A DNA stretch of 57,101 nucleotides from contig NZ_JAAQOM010000029.1 of NCBI RefSeq assembly GCF_011682055.1, positions 1 to 57,101 of the forward strand, in the 5' to 3' direction. Under the pieces are notes generated by a model that was not told the origin of the DNA, did no database searches, and worked only from the letters and a program-made list of their open reading frames with translations. Source of the stretch: Telluria antibiotica. GTDB lineage: Bacteria; Pseudomonadota; Gammaproteobacteria; Burkholderiales; Burkholderiaceae_D. The position numbers and the translations under genes are program-made. Below, piece after piece: positions 44,920-53,782 of the stretch. Numbering within the stretch: the stretch's first letter is position 1; the number at the start of each line of letters is the position of its first letter.

Positions 44920-46640
44920 CGCGAACGAGGAAGCGCGGATGGCGAGGGCTCGTCGTACTTCTCGCAGCGCTCGCCTGTGCGGCAACCTGGGCCGCCGGCC
45001 AGGTCCGCAGCATACGGGACAGAACCGAGGTGGCAAAAATGACGGAAAAGATGAGAACGATTTGTGTCGGACGCTACCTGGTCGATGTGCCGGAGCATGC
45101 AGAGGTGAGCCTGTCTGGCGAAATGATCGCAGGTTTCACGATCGATACCGTCGAGGAGAGTGAGTCCGCGTTCCACGCACGGATGGCAGCGCGCGAGGCC
45201 GAGATCGGTGCACGTGGCGCGGACGGCAAGGGTGACGGCGACGGTGGTCTCGTAGCGGCGCACGACCTGAACGTTCCTGGCGCGGTGGGCCGTTCGTTCA
45301 TCTATGGGCGCAGCCGCGGGTACCTGATGGCGGGTGACCGGCGCATCGATATGGAATCGGTGTCGGTCGAAGCCCATGCGCACATCGGTGGGGTGACGTT
45401 CACCCTTGCCGCGAAGGGCACCGAGGAAGCGAGCGCGCGGGAGGCGGAGGTGCTATTGGCACGGTTGCGTGTGCGCGGCGAGGATGAAGTCCCGCCGATG
45501 CCGGGCTTCTGTGTCTGGCGGGGCGTGTTCGTCGAGCCGCTGCCCGAGCACACGAACGAGCACATTGTTTTTCACCTTGGTTTACCCGGGCACCCCGACA
45601 TGGGTTTGGCTTTGAGTAGTATTGCCGGCGGAGATTCCGACGAAGGGTTGCTGGCACGGGTCGCGGCTACCGACGCAGAATCCAGTCCCGACGAACTGCT
45701 GCGCGTCACGAAACTAAGGACAGGGAAACGCAGCATTCATGGCATCGACGGCGAAGAGGTGCTGGAACGCGTGCGCGAACTGAACTTCACCACCGGCTAT
45801 GGCTTCATGTGGGAAGCCGCTGGCGTCCCCGACGATCTGCTGCAACCTAGCTTGCTGCTGAACATGGAAACGGGCACCAACCCGCGCCCCGGCGGCAAGC
45901 CGGTCGACTCCAGCCTCCACGAAGATGCCGTGATGGCCCTGTGGGACAGTATTTCGTCCAGCATCCGGCTGCGCAAATCGGATGCGCCGCCGTCCGGCGA
46001 TTCACCGGCGCCGCCGCCGGGCCAGAAATTGGGCGCGCTGGCCACTGCGGGCGAAACGTGTCCGCAATCGGGCTGGTGGAAATGTCGCGAGGGCGGCCCC
46101 GGCGTCGACGTGCAGGGCGGCACGGTCCAGTGGATACGCAAGGGCGACCACATGCCGCAGGCGCTCCTGTTGCCCCGGCAGACGCTGTGGCAAAAGCTGC
46201 GGGGCCTCCAGCCCAGCATCGAGCCGACGCAGCCGACCACGTGGCGGCTCGTCGACAAGCGACTGCGGCCGCGCACCCCGGCGCTGGTGTCGCTGGCGCC
46301 GCCGGGACCGGTCGGCGCCGTGGACACGCAACTGGACGTTGCGCAAACCGTCGTGCTCGGTACGAGCGCCCGGACCGGCGAGCCTTGTCCCGCCAGCGGC
46401 TGGTGGCGCTGTGGCGAGACGAATGCCCTGGACGGAACGCGCTGGTTCCCGCGCGGCAGTGCTCTCCCGGCTGCAACCTTCCAGGTACCGGTCGGGGTGT
46501 TCGGCCGTTCCGCCGGGCCGGAAGTCATCCAGCGGCGCAGCACCTGGCAGTTGATGCGCCATGCGGAGGCCGAAAGCGTGGCGCTGCCTGCCGACGGCGC
46601 ACCAGCCACGCCGCCACCCGGTCCGTCGACGCTCGCGTGA
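44916..46640 (+). CDS. Tli4-like immunity protein with two SGWW repeats
   Basis: 574 residues. The ATG lies within the effector's last codon and stop (4-base overlap). An N-terminal hydrophobic segment (about 9-28), LVVLLAALACAATWAAG, targets the envelope, where a lipase would strike. Residues about 45-350 resemble Tli4-type immunity proteins: RYLVDVPEHAEVSLSG, PGFCVWRGVFVEPLPEHTNE, LGLPGHPDMGLALSS and NPRPGGKPVDSSLH. After a proline-rich linker two similar segments, PQSGWWKC (about 385-450) and PASGWWRC (about 488-555), form a tandem repeat absent from the second copy. It should neutralise the lipase. Confidence 0.82.
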   Translation: MTRTRKRGWRGLVVLLAALACAATWAAGQVRSIRDRTEVAKMTEKMRTICVGRYLVDVPEHAEVSLSGEMIAGFTIDTVEESESAFHARMAAREAEIGARGADGKGDGDGGLVAAHDLNVPGAVGRSFIYGRSRGYLMAGDRRIDMESVSVEAHAHIGGVTFTLAAKGTEEASAREAEVLLARLRVRGEDEVPPMPGFCVWRGVFVEPLPEHTNEHIVFHLGLPGHPDMGLALSSIAGGDSDEGLLARVAATDAESSPDELLRVTKLRTGKRSIHGIDGEEVLERVRELNFTTGYGFMWEAAGVPDDLLQPSLLLNMETGTNPRPGGKPVDSSLHEDAVMALWDSISSSIRLRKSDAPPSGDSPAPPPGQKLGALATAGETCPQSGWWKCREGGPGVDVQGGTVQWIRKGDHMPQALLLPRQTLWQKLRGLQPSIEPTQPTTWRLVDKRLRPRTPALVSLAPPGPVGAVDTQLDVAQTVVLGTSARTGEPCPASGWWRCGETNALDGTRWFPRGSALPAATFQVPVGVFGRSAGPEVIQRRSTWQLMRHAEAESVALPADGAPATPPPGPSTLA

Positions 46641-46682
46641 AAACGTAGCGTGCCAAGACCGTTTCTCGAATGGATGATTGCC

Positions 46683-47534
46683 ATGAGTTGGATAAGAAAG
46701 CGTGGATGGCGAGGTCTCGTTTTACTGCTTGTTGCGCTCGCCTGTGCGGGAACCTGGGCCGCCTTCCGAGAACGGATCGCGGCACGGGAGTCTGGTATCG
46801 CTGCACGAGGAAATGGCGCGACCGCAGGCCATGCTGGAGGGCTAATAGAAGCCCATGATTTACGTATCGCGGGAATGATCGGGCGCACTCTCGTACATGG
46901 CAGAGATCGTACCTATGGGTTTGCTGGAGGACGCCGTACCAATGTGGAATCGGTATCGGTAGAGGTTCATGCACATTTGCCAGGGGCCGGCTTTACGCTG
47001 CCGGACGAATTTGCCAGTGACAGCAATGCGAAAGTGGCCGAGGCATTACTGACGCACTTGCGTCGACGTGGCGACGACGATATCCCGCCGTTTCCTGGGT
47101 TCTGTATCGGGCGCGGCGTATTCGCGGAGCCGCTGCCTGAGCATGCAAACGAACACATCGTATTTCATCTCGGCCTGCCAGGCCATCCCGACATGGGGCT
47201 GGCACTCAGCAGCGTTGCCGGCGCCCAAATGGACGAGGGATTGCTGGAGCGTGTCGCGCGTGGCGACGCGGAGGGCAGCGCCGACGCTGTACTGCGTCCG
47301 CATCCGTTGCTGCAGATGGAGACGGGCGCCAATCCTCGCCCCGGCGGCAAGCCGGTCGACTCCAGCTTGCATCAGGACGCCGTGCTGGCCCTGTGGGACC
47401 GTATATCCTCCAGCATCCGCCTGCACACGTCCGATTCGGCGCCGGCTGGAGACGCTACGGCGCAACCGCCGGGCCCCGGAATGAGGCATGCCGTGGGGGC
47501 GATCGTCCGTCGCCCGCGCGCGCTTCGGCCATGA
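46683..47534 (+). CDS. Second, internally deleted Tli4-like immunity copy
   Basis: 283 residues from the ATG at 46683, chosen because MSWIRKRGWRGL aligns with the start of the first copy; 46650 is an alternative. Clear paralogue of the preceding gene, sharing FPGFCIGRGVFAEPLPEHANE, LGLPGHPDMGLALSSVAG and NPRPGGKPVDSSLHQDAV. Two in-frame deletions remove about 58 residues (28-85 of the first copy, including RYLVDVPEHAE) and about 47 (after DELLR). The SGWW repeats are also lost. It has kept an open frame but is unlikely to be a full immunity protein; it may be decaying, or protect against a different toxin. Ends 67 bases before comEC. Confidence 0.75.
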   Translation: MSWIRKRGWRGLVLLLVALACAGTWAAFRERIAARESGIAARGNGATAGHAGGLIEAHDLRIAGMIGRTLVHGRDRTYGFAGGRRTNVESVSVEVHAHLPGAGFTLPDEFASDSNAKVAEALLTHLRRRGDDDIPPFPGFCIGRGVFAEPLPEHANEHIVFHLGLPGHPDMGLALSSVAGAQMDEGLLERVARGDAEGSADAVLRPHPLLQMETGANPRPGGKPVDSSLHQDAVLALWDRISSSIRLHTSDSAPAGDATAQPPGPGMRHAVGAIVRRPRALRP

Positions 47535-47601
47535 CCGGACAACGGGCGCGACGCAGCCGCCGACCGGCGATGCAGTCGCGTGCCACCTGACACCGCCCAC
47601 C

Positions 47602-49980
47602 ATGCGCAGCTTCATCCTGGGCTTCGTCGCCGGTGCCACCGCGTTGCAGACCGCTGCGACGCTGCCGCAGAACCGGTTGATGGCGGCCTGCATCGCGGCG
47701 GCGCTCTTGCTGATAGCGGCCGCCAACGCGATCCGCCCGATGGCTGCGCGCATCGCCATGCTCGTCACCGCCGGCCTCTTGACCGGCTGCGCCTGGGCCG
47801 CCTTCGTTGCGCAGGCCGCGCTGGCCCCATCGCTCGATGCGCGCGACGAGGGCCGCGACGTGCACGTCGTCGGGATCGTGGCGACGCTGCCGTACCGCTT
47901 CGACGAGGGCGTCCGCTTCGACTTCCATGTCGAGCGCAGCCTCGATGCCGGCGTGCGCGTGCCGCCGCACGTCGTGCTGTCGTGGTATGCGGGCATGCAT
48001 GGCGCACACCAGGTCTTCGGTGACGTGCAGCCGGGCCAGCGCTGGCAGTTGACGGTGCGGTTGCAGCGCCCGCATGGCAATGCGAATCCGGGCGGGTTCG
48101 ATTACGAGGCGTGGCTGCTGGAGCAGGGCGTGCGTGCCACGGGCTACGTCCGTGCCGGCGACGGTGACCGGATGCTCGATGCGTTCGTGGCGAGTCCTGG
48201 TGTCGTCGTCGAACGCGTGCGCGCGGCGCTGCGGACGCGCATTCAGCACGCGCTCGCCGGACGCACGTACGCGGGCGTCATCGTGGCGCTCGTGATCGGC
48301 GACCAGCGCGGCATCGACCAGGCCGACTGGCAGGTGTTCAACCGCACCGGCATCGGCCACCTCATCTCGATCTCCGGTCTGCACATCACGATGATCGCTG
48401 GCCTTGCCGCGTGGTCGACGTCGGCCTTGTGGCGGCGCTCGTTCTTCACGGGTGCCCAGCTCCCGTTGCGGCTGCCCGCGCAAAAAGTCGCGGCGCTCGT
48501 CGCTGCTGGTGTCGCGCTGCTGTACGTGCTGCTGGCCGGCTTCGGCGTGCCCGCGCAGCGCACCTTGTACATGTTGTCCGTCGTCACGCTCGCGCTGTGG
48601 TTGGGCAGGCTGACGGCCGTCTCGCACGTGCTGTGCGCGGCGCTCGGTGTCGTCGTGCTGCTCGATCCGTGGGCCGGCTTGTGGCCGGGGTTCTGGCTGT
48701 CGTTCGGTGCCGTGTCCGTCATCGTGTTCGCGGGCCATGGGCGCATCGGCGCCCCGCCGGCCGGTGCGCGCGCGGCGCTGCTGGTGGCCGGACGCACGCA
48801 ATGGGCGGTCACGGCGGGTCTCGTGCCGCTCACGTTGCTGCTGTTTGGCCAGGTATCCGTCGTGAGCCCGCTCGCGAACGCGGTGGCGATCCCGCTCGTC
48901 AGCTTCGTCGTGACCCCGCTTGCGCTGGCCGGCAGCATGACGCCCGGCCCGCCCGGCGACTGGCTCCTGCTGCTCGCGCACCGGGTGGTCGAGATGCTCG
49001 CCTGGCTGCTGCGCCACATGGCGGGCTGGCCAGGCGCCGTGTGGCGCGCGCCGGCACCGCAAGCGTGGGTGTTCGTGCTCGGGCTCGGAGGCACCTTGTG
49101 GATGCTGATGCCGCGCGGCTGGCCCCATCGCTGGGCCGGCGCGGTCGCGCTGCTGCCCATGCTGCTGCAGGTCCCGGACCGTCCGCTGGCCGGCACATTC
49201 CGCGTGACGGCCTTCGACGTAGGGCAGGGGATGGCGCTGCTCATCGAGACCGAAAGCCACCGCCTGCTGTACGACACGGGGCCGGCGTATGCGCCCGGCG
49301 CGGACGGCGGCAGCCGCGTGATCCTGCCCTACCTGCGCATGCGCGGCATCGCGGCGCTGGACGGGATCGTCGTCAGCCACGGCGACACGGACCACACTGG
49401 CGGCGCGTTGGCCGTGCTGGAAGGCGTCGATGCGGCCTGGCTGGCGTCGTCGTTGCCGCTTGACCACGCGATCGTGCGCGCGGCGCGGCACCACGTGCGT
49501 TGCGCGGCCGGCCAGCATTGGGAGTGGGACGGCATCACGTTCGACATGCTGCACCCGACACAAGCCAGCTACGACGAGCCGCAGCTGAAGACGAATGCGC
49601 GCAGTTGTACGCTCCGTATCGGCAATGGCCACCGCACGTTGCTGCTGGCGGGCGACATCGAAGCGCCGCAGGAAGCGGCCCTGCTGGCCCGCGCGCGCGA
49701 CCGCCTGCGCGCGGACGTGCTGCTGGCGCCGCACCACGGCAGCGGTACGTCGTCGACGCCGGATTTTCTCGACGCGGTGAGGCCGGACGTGGCGATCTTT
49801 CAAGTGGGGTTCCGTAATCGCTACCGCCACCCGAAGCCGGCCGTCTATGCTCGCTACGGCGCGCTCGGCGTGCAGCGCTTGCGGACCGACGACACGGGCG
49901 CGATCGCGCTGACGTTCGACGCCTCTGTCGATACCCGTACGTACCGCGTGGAGCACGCGCGCTACTGGTTCGGTCGCTAG
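47602..49980 (+). CDS. comEC: DNA uptake channel protein ComEC/Rec2
   Basis: 792 residues from the ATG at 47602; the longer in-frame extension overlaps the truncated immunity gene. Polytopic inner-membrane channel that imports single-stranded DNA during natural transformation. N-terminal helices and the OB-like DUF4131 part precede the competence domain (GIGHLISISGLHITMIAG). The C-terminal metallo-beta-lactamase-like domain (about 530-790) has FDVGQGMALLIETE, VVSHGDTDHTGG and LLAPHHGSGTSSTPD. It is convergent with the histidine kinase gene, six bases apart. Confidence 0.93.
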   Translation: MRSFILGFVAGATALQTAATLPQNRLMAACIAAALLLIAAANAIRPMAARIAMLVTAGLLTGCAWAAFVAQAALAPSLDARDEGRDVHVVGIVATLPYRFDEGVRFDFHVERSLDAGVRVPPHVVLSWYAGMHGAHQVFGDVQPGQRWQLTVRLQRPHGNANPGGFDYEAWLLEQGVRATGYVRAGDGDRMLDAFVASPGVVVERVRAALRTRIQHALAGRTYAGVIVALVIGDQRGIDQADWQVFNRTGIGHLISISGLHITMIAGLAAWSTSALWRRSFFTGAQLPLRLPAQKVAALVAAGVALLYVLLAGFGVPAQRTLYMLSVVTLALWLGRLTAVSHVLCAALGVVVLLDPWAGLWPGFWLSFGAVSVIVFAGHGRIGAPPAGARAALLVAGRTQWAVTAGLVPLTLLLFGQVSVVSPLANAVAIPLVSFVVTPLALAGSMTPGPPGDWLLLLAHRVVEMLAWLLRHMAGWPGAVWRAPAPQAWVFVLGLGGTLWMLMPRGWPHRWAGAVALLPMLLQVPDRPLAGTFRVTAFDVGQGMALLIETESHRLLYDTGPAYAPGADGGSRVILPYLRMRGIAALDGIVVSHGDTDHTGGALAVLEGVDAAWLASSLPLDHAIVRAARHHVRCAAGQHWEWDGITFDMLHPTQASYDEPQLKTNARSCTLRIGNGHRTLLLAGDIEAPQEAALLARARDRLRADVLLAPHHGSGTSSTPDFLDAVRPDVAIFQVGFRNRYRHPKPAVYARYGALGVQRLRTDDTGAIALTFDASVDTRTYRVEHARYWFGR

Positions 49981-49986
49981 GCCGCG

Positions 49987-51417
49987 CTACACCGCCCGCG
50001 GCAGCGTGATCGTCACCCGCAAACCGCCTTCCGCACGATTCGCGGCCGAGATGCGTCCGCCATGCGTCTCGACGACGCGCTTGGCGATCGCGAGGCCCAG
50101 CCCGTGGCCGTCGACGTTGTTGTGCGCCGGGTTCGAGCGGAAGAACGGTTCGAACACGTCGCCCAGATGGTCGGGCGCGATGCCGGGCCCCTGGTCGAGT
50201 ACCTCGATGTGCACGAGGGTGCCGTCCGGATGCACGCCCACGTCCACGCGTCCTCCGGCGCCGTGCTTGACGGCGTTGCGCACGATGTTCTCGACGGCGC
50301 TCCACAGCAGGTCCGGCGCGGCGCACACGGTCACCGGTTCCGGCGCCTCGACGGCGACTTCCGCGCCGGCCTCGAAGCGGGCGTCGTCGGCGATCTGGTC
50401 GACCATTTCGACGAGGTCCACGTGCTCCGTCGCGGGCAGCGCTGTCGCCGCTTCCAGGCGCGACAGGGTCAACAACTCGCCGACGAGGCGATCCATGCGC
50501 ACGCTCTCGCGCTCGATGCGTTCGAGCGACGCCCGCAGGCGTTCCGGTTGCTGGTGCGCGAGTCCGATGGCGGCCTGCAGCCGGGCCAGCGGCGAGCGCA
50601 GTTCGTGCGAGACGTCGTGCAGCAGCCGGCGCTGGCCGTCCATCAGCGCGCGCAGGCGGGCGCTCATGCGGTCGAAATCGTGACCGAGTTCGGCCAGCTC
50701 GTCGCCGATCAGCCGCGGCGCCGTGTGCGCGAACTTCGGCGCGAGGTCGCCGGCGGCGGCCGCGTCGAACGCGCGCTGCAGGGCCCGGATGGGGCGCGAA
50801 AAATACCAGGCGAGGAGGGCGGCGAACAGCAGGCTGGCCAGCACGGCGGCGGCGAGCGGCAGCCATGGACCCACGTGGCGGCCGAATTCAGGCGGCAGGC
50901 CGAACCAGCCGCCGCCCGGACCGCCGGGGCCCCGGCCGCCGTCCCTGGGAGGGCCGCCGGGCCCGTCGCCCGGTCGACCGTCGCGCGGCCCGGGCCCCTC
51001 CATTGCCGGCATGTGCCACGCGCGCGACGCGAATGCGACGTAATGGCGGCCGTCGGCACCCGTCAGGTGGGCGACGGCGTGCCCGCGGCCGTCGGTGTTC
51101 AGGTCGCGCTCGACTTCTTCGCGCAGCCTGGCGGGAACGGGCCGGTCGAGCAGTTCGTGGCCTTCTTCGTCCAGCACGTACAACTGCATGCGGCGGCTGG
51201 TGGCGGCGAGGTCGCGCAGCGCGTCGATGCCGCCATGCTTGAGCGTGGCCGCCGCCGCGTCCAGCATGATCGTGGCGGGCGGGCTCGTGTCGAGCGTGGG
51301 TTCGCCGTGGCGGTGGCGCGCCTGGTCGCGCAGCCACAGCGTGCCGCCGATGCCGATCGTGGCGGCCACCTGGGCCAGCAGGATGGACAGGAAGAACTTC
51401 CAGAACAGCCGGCCCAT
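49987..51417 (-). CDS. Cpx-like sensor histidine kinase
   Basis: 476 residues. Membrane helices near 5-25 and 190-210 flank a periplasmic domain that contains a long Gly/Pro/Asp-rich stretch (about 140-170). HAMP follows (about 211-262), then the phosphoacceptor HDVSHELRSPLARLQ with His271, N box ENIVRNAVKHG, G1 DQGPGIAP and G2 GHGLGLAI. H-box spelling and genetic context are close to CpxA. The start overlaps nothing but lies two bases from the regulator's stop codon, so both are one operon read from the regulator side. Probably reports envelope stress. Confidence 0.9.
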   Translation of the reverse strand: MGRLFWKFFLSILLAQVAATIGIGGTLWLRDQARHRHGEPTLDTSPPATIMLDAAAATLKHGGIDALRDLAATSRRMQLYVLDEEGHELLDRPVPARLREEVERDLNTDGRGHAVAHLTGADGRHYVAFASRAWHMPAMEGPGPRDGRPGDGPGGPPRDGGRGPGGPGGGWFGLPPEFGRHVGPWLPLAAAVLASLLFAALLAWYFSRPIRALQRAFDAAAAGDLAPKFAHTAPRLIGDELAELGHDFDRMSARLRALMDGQRRLLHDVSHELRSPLARLQAAIGLAHQQPERLRASLERIERESVRMDRLVGELLTLSRLEAATALPATEHVDLVEMVDQIADDARFEAGAEVAVEAPEPVTVCAAPDLLWSAVENIVRNAVKHGAGGRVDVGVHPDGTLVHIEVLDQGPGIAPDHLGDVFEPFFRSNPAHNNVDGHGLGLAIAKRVVETHGGRISAANRAEGGLRVTITLPRAV

Positions 51418-51419
51418 CG

Positions 51420-52106
51420 CTACTCGCGGATCAGCTGGTAGCCGAGACGGTAGACGGTCTGCAGGCAGGAACGGCCGTCGGACAAGGTGCCGAGTTTATG
51501 GCGCAGGCTGGACAGGTGCACGTCGATGTTGCGGTCGAAGCGGGCCAGCGGGCGGCCCAGTCCCTGCTCGGACAGGTCGTTCTTGCTGACAGGGCGGCCC
51601 GCGTTGCGGGCGAGGACTTCGAGCAGGTTGAATTCGGTGCTGGTCAGTTCCAGCGGCTGGCCGTCCCACGTGGCGCGGCGCTGCTCCGGCAGCATCGTCA
51701 GCTTGCCCACCGTGAGCGTGATACCCGGGCCGTCCTGCGGCGAGCCTTGCGTGCGGCGCAGGATGGCGCGCACGCGTGCCGTCAGCTCGCGCGGTGTGCA
51801 AGGCTTCGTCACGTAGTCGTCGGCACCCAGTTCCAGGCCGAGGATGCGGTCGGCGTCGTCGCCGCGGCCCGTCAGCATCAGGATCGGCATGCGGCTGGCG
51901 GCCCGAATGCGGCGCAGCGTGTCGATGCCGTTCATGCGGGGCATCATCACGTCGAGGATGGCGATCGCGTACTGGCCGCTCAGCGCCTCGCGTGCACCCG
52001 CCTCGCCATCGTGGGCGCAGGCGACGCGGAATCCTTCCTGCTCCAGGTATTCGGAAAACATGGCGACGAGCTCCGTGTCGTCGTCGATGAGTAGGACTTG
52101 GTTCAT
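51420..52106 (-). CDS. Cpx-like response regulator (OmpR family)
   Basis: 228 residues. Receiver domain with acidic pocket IDDD (8-10) and phosphoacceptor D52 in AILDVMMPRMNG, the Thr in MLTGRG and the Lys in TKPCTPREL. C-terminal winged helix (about 130-226) with LTSTEFNLLEVLARNAGRPV and RNIDVHLSSLRHKLG. Transcribed with the kinase. The 136-base gap to the divergent Spy/CpxP-like gene contains a perfect CpxR-type box, suggesting that the regulator controls both directions. Confidence 0.93.
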   Translation of the reverse strand: MNQVLLIDDDTELVAMFSEYLEQEGFRVACAHDGEAGAREALSGQYAIAILDVMMPRMNGIDTLRRIRAASRMPILMLTGRGDDADRILGLELGADDYVTKPCTPRELTARVRAILRRTQGSPQDGPGITLTVGKLTMLPEQRRATWDGQPLELTSTEFNLLEVLARNAGRPVSKNDLSEQGLGRPLARFDRNIDVHLSSLRHKLGTLSDGRSCLQTVYRLGYQLIRE

Positions 52107-52156
52107 GCTCGCATCTTAGCGCAGCGTCGGCCCGCCTTCCACGCCGGCTGGCTTCC

Positions 52157-52171
52157 TTTACGCGGTTTTAC
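52157..52171 (-). promoter_or_regulatory. CpxR-type box
   Basis: GTAAA-ACCGC-GTAAA on the minus strand, the exact CpxR consensus GTAAA-N5-GTAAA, 50 bases upstream of the regulator start and 71 bases before the Spy/CpxP-like start. A related TTTAA lies 15 bases further along. Confidence 0.7.
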
Positions 52172-52242
52172 ATGGCGACAACACCGTTTAACACGGAGGA
52201 ATCCGACAATGCGATCTCCGAACAACAACAAGGATGACGAAC

Positions 52243-52797
52243 ATGAACACTTCCCGTTTCTTCGCCTCGGCCGCGCTGCTCGCGGCATGCCTGGCCGCCA
52301 CCTGCGCCGTCCCCGCCTTTGCCGTCGCCGCGACCGACACGCCGTCCGCGGCCGGCCAGCCGGCGCCCGATGGCGACCACGAGCAGGGCCCGGGCCACCA
52401 CGGTTTCGGCCCCCACGGACCCGGCGCGCCGGGTCCGGACATGCCGTTCGGTCACCTGGCGCTGCACCGCCTGAACCTCAGCGAGGCGCAACAGGACAAG
52501 GTGTTCGCCATCAGGCACGCCGCGGCGCCGGAGCACCATGAGCACGAAAAAGTGATCCGCAAAGCGCACGAAGCGATGCGCGACCTCGCCCGCGCCGACC
52601 GGTTCGACGAGGCGAAAGCGGCCGCGCTCGCCCGTGACCTCGGCCAGGCCGTCGGCGCCGAAGCGCTGCTGCATGCGCGCACGGAAGCGCAGCTCCTCGC
52701 CGTGCTGACGCCGGCGCAACGCGAGCAACTGCGCCAGCATCACATGCGCGGCCACGATCGCGGCGAACGTCCGGAAGGTCCGCCGGAGCGCCGCTGA
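52243..52797 (+). CDS. Spy/CpxP-like periplasmic protein
   Basis: 184 residues from the ATG at 52243, which follows AAGGA by eight bases; an ATG at 52234 is embedded in that site. Signal peptide ends near PAFA. The mature protein has an early His/Gly/Pro-rich stretch (GHHGFGPHGPGAPGPD) followed by helical LTxxQ-type motifs, LNLSEAQQDKVF and LTPAQREQL, as in Spy and CpxP. In enterics these are chaperones or feedback inhibitors of CpxA. The His-rich part may bind metal. Divergent from the two-component genes, with a CpxR box between, so probably their target. Confidence 0.85.
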   Translation: MNTSRFFASAALLAACLAATCAVPAFAVAATDTPSAAGQPAPDGDHEQGPGHHGFGPHGPGAPGPDMPFGHLALHRLNLSEAQQDKVFAIRHAAAPEHHEHEKVIRKAHEAMRDLARADRFDEAKAAALARDLGQAVGAEALLHARTEAQLLAVLTPAQREQLRQHHMRGHDRGERPEGPPERR

Positions 52798-52900
52798 ACA
52801 GGTGCGGCCGCGCCGGTATAGGCGTTTCCCTCTAAACCACGGGAAGTAATGACATTACAATGGCTTTCGTTCCGACTACACGCCGTGTCACTCCTTTCCG

Positions 52901-53737
52901 ATGTCCAAGCCACTCCTCCATTTCACCCACGGGAACAGTTACCCGTCTGGATCGTACGGCCGCCTGCTCGACGACCTGCGCGGCGACTTCGACGTGCGCA
53001 CGACGGACATGCTGGGCCACGACCCGCGCTATCCCGTGCGCGACAACTGGCACACGCTGATCGACGAATTGATCGCGCAGCTGGAAGCGTATGGGCAGCC
53101 CGTCATCCTCGTCGGCCATTCGCTCGGGGGCGCGGTCGGCATGCTGGCGGCGCACCGCCGTCCCGACCTGGCACGCTGCGTCGTGATGCTGGATTCGCCC
53201 GTCGTCGCGGGGTGGCGCGCGCAGGTGTGGCGGTTCGTGAAGCTGCTCGGGCTGCGCGAGCGGCTGTCGCCCGGCGCGCTGGCGGCGCGACGCCGCAACG
53301 TGTGGCCGTCGCGCGCGGCCGCGCACGAACACTTCATGGCGAAGCCGATCTTCCAGGCGTGGGCGCCGGGCGCGCTCGACGATTATCTCGACCACGGCCT
53401 GAAACCGCACCCGGACGGCGTGCAACTGCGCTTCGACCGCGACGTCGAGGCGGCGATCTACAGCACGCTGCCGCACGATATGGATCGCGTGCTGCGCGCG
53501 CCGTACCCGGTGCCCGTCGGCTTCATCGCCGGCACCGATTCCCTCGAGCTGCGCCAGGCGGGCCTGGTCGGCACGCGCCGGCTCGTCGGCGACAATTTCG
53601 TCACGATCGAGGGCACGCACCTGTATCCGATGGAACAGCCGGCCCTGACGGCCCAGCTGACGCGCGAGATGATCGCCCGGCTGCTCGGACAGGCCGACGA
53701 AAAAAAGGCGGGCCGCCCCGCGGCGCTTTTCGCGTAA
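52901..53737 (+). CDS. Alpha/beta hydrolase
   Basis: 278 residues. Oxyanion/entry motif HFTHGNSYPSGSY near the N-terminus, nucleophile elbow GHSLGG (about 69-74), and a possible acid and base in IAGTDSLELR and GTHLYPMEQP near the C-terminus. A cap domain lies between about 115 and 190. The substrate is not clear; similar proteins in related genomes are labelled alpha/beta fold hydrolases without known role. It lies 45 bases upstream of dcd on the same strand and may share its transcript. Confidence 0.85.
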   Translation: MSKPLLHFTHGNSYPSGSYGRLLDDLRGDFDVRTTDMLGHDPRYPVRDNWHTLIDELIAQLEAYGQPVILVGHSLGGAVGMLAAHRRPDLARCVVMLDSPVVAGWRAQVWRFVKLLGLRERLSPGALAARRRNVWPSRAAAHEHFMAKPIFQAWAPGALDDYLDHGLKPHPDGVQLRFDRDVEAAIYSTLPHDMDRVLRAPYPVPVGFIAGTDSLELRQAGLVGTRRLVGDNFVTIEGTHLYPMEQPALTAQLTREMIARLLGQADEKKAGRPAALFA

Positions 53738-53782
53738 AATTGCGGGATTGTTATCCCCCTTTTTTGGAAAAGAAGCCCAGCG

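Noticed and set aside
47455..49956. An 833-codon minus-strand open frame opposite comEC
   Set aside because: Shadow of comEC; the composition is dominated by Arg, His and Gln without any domain.
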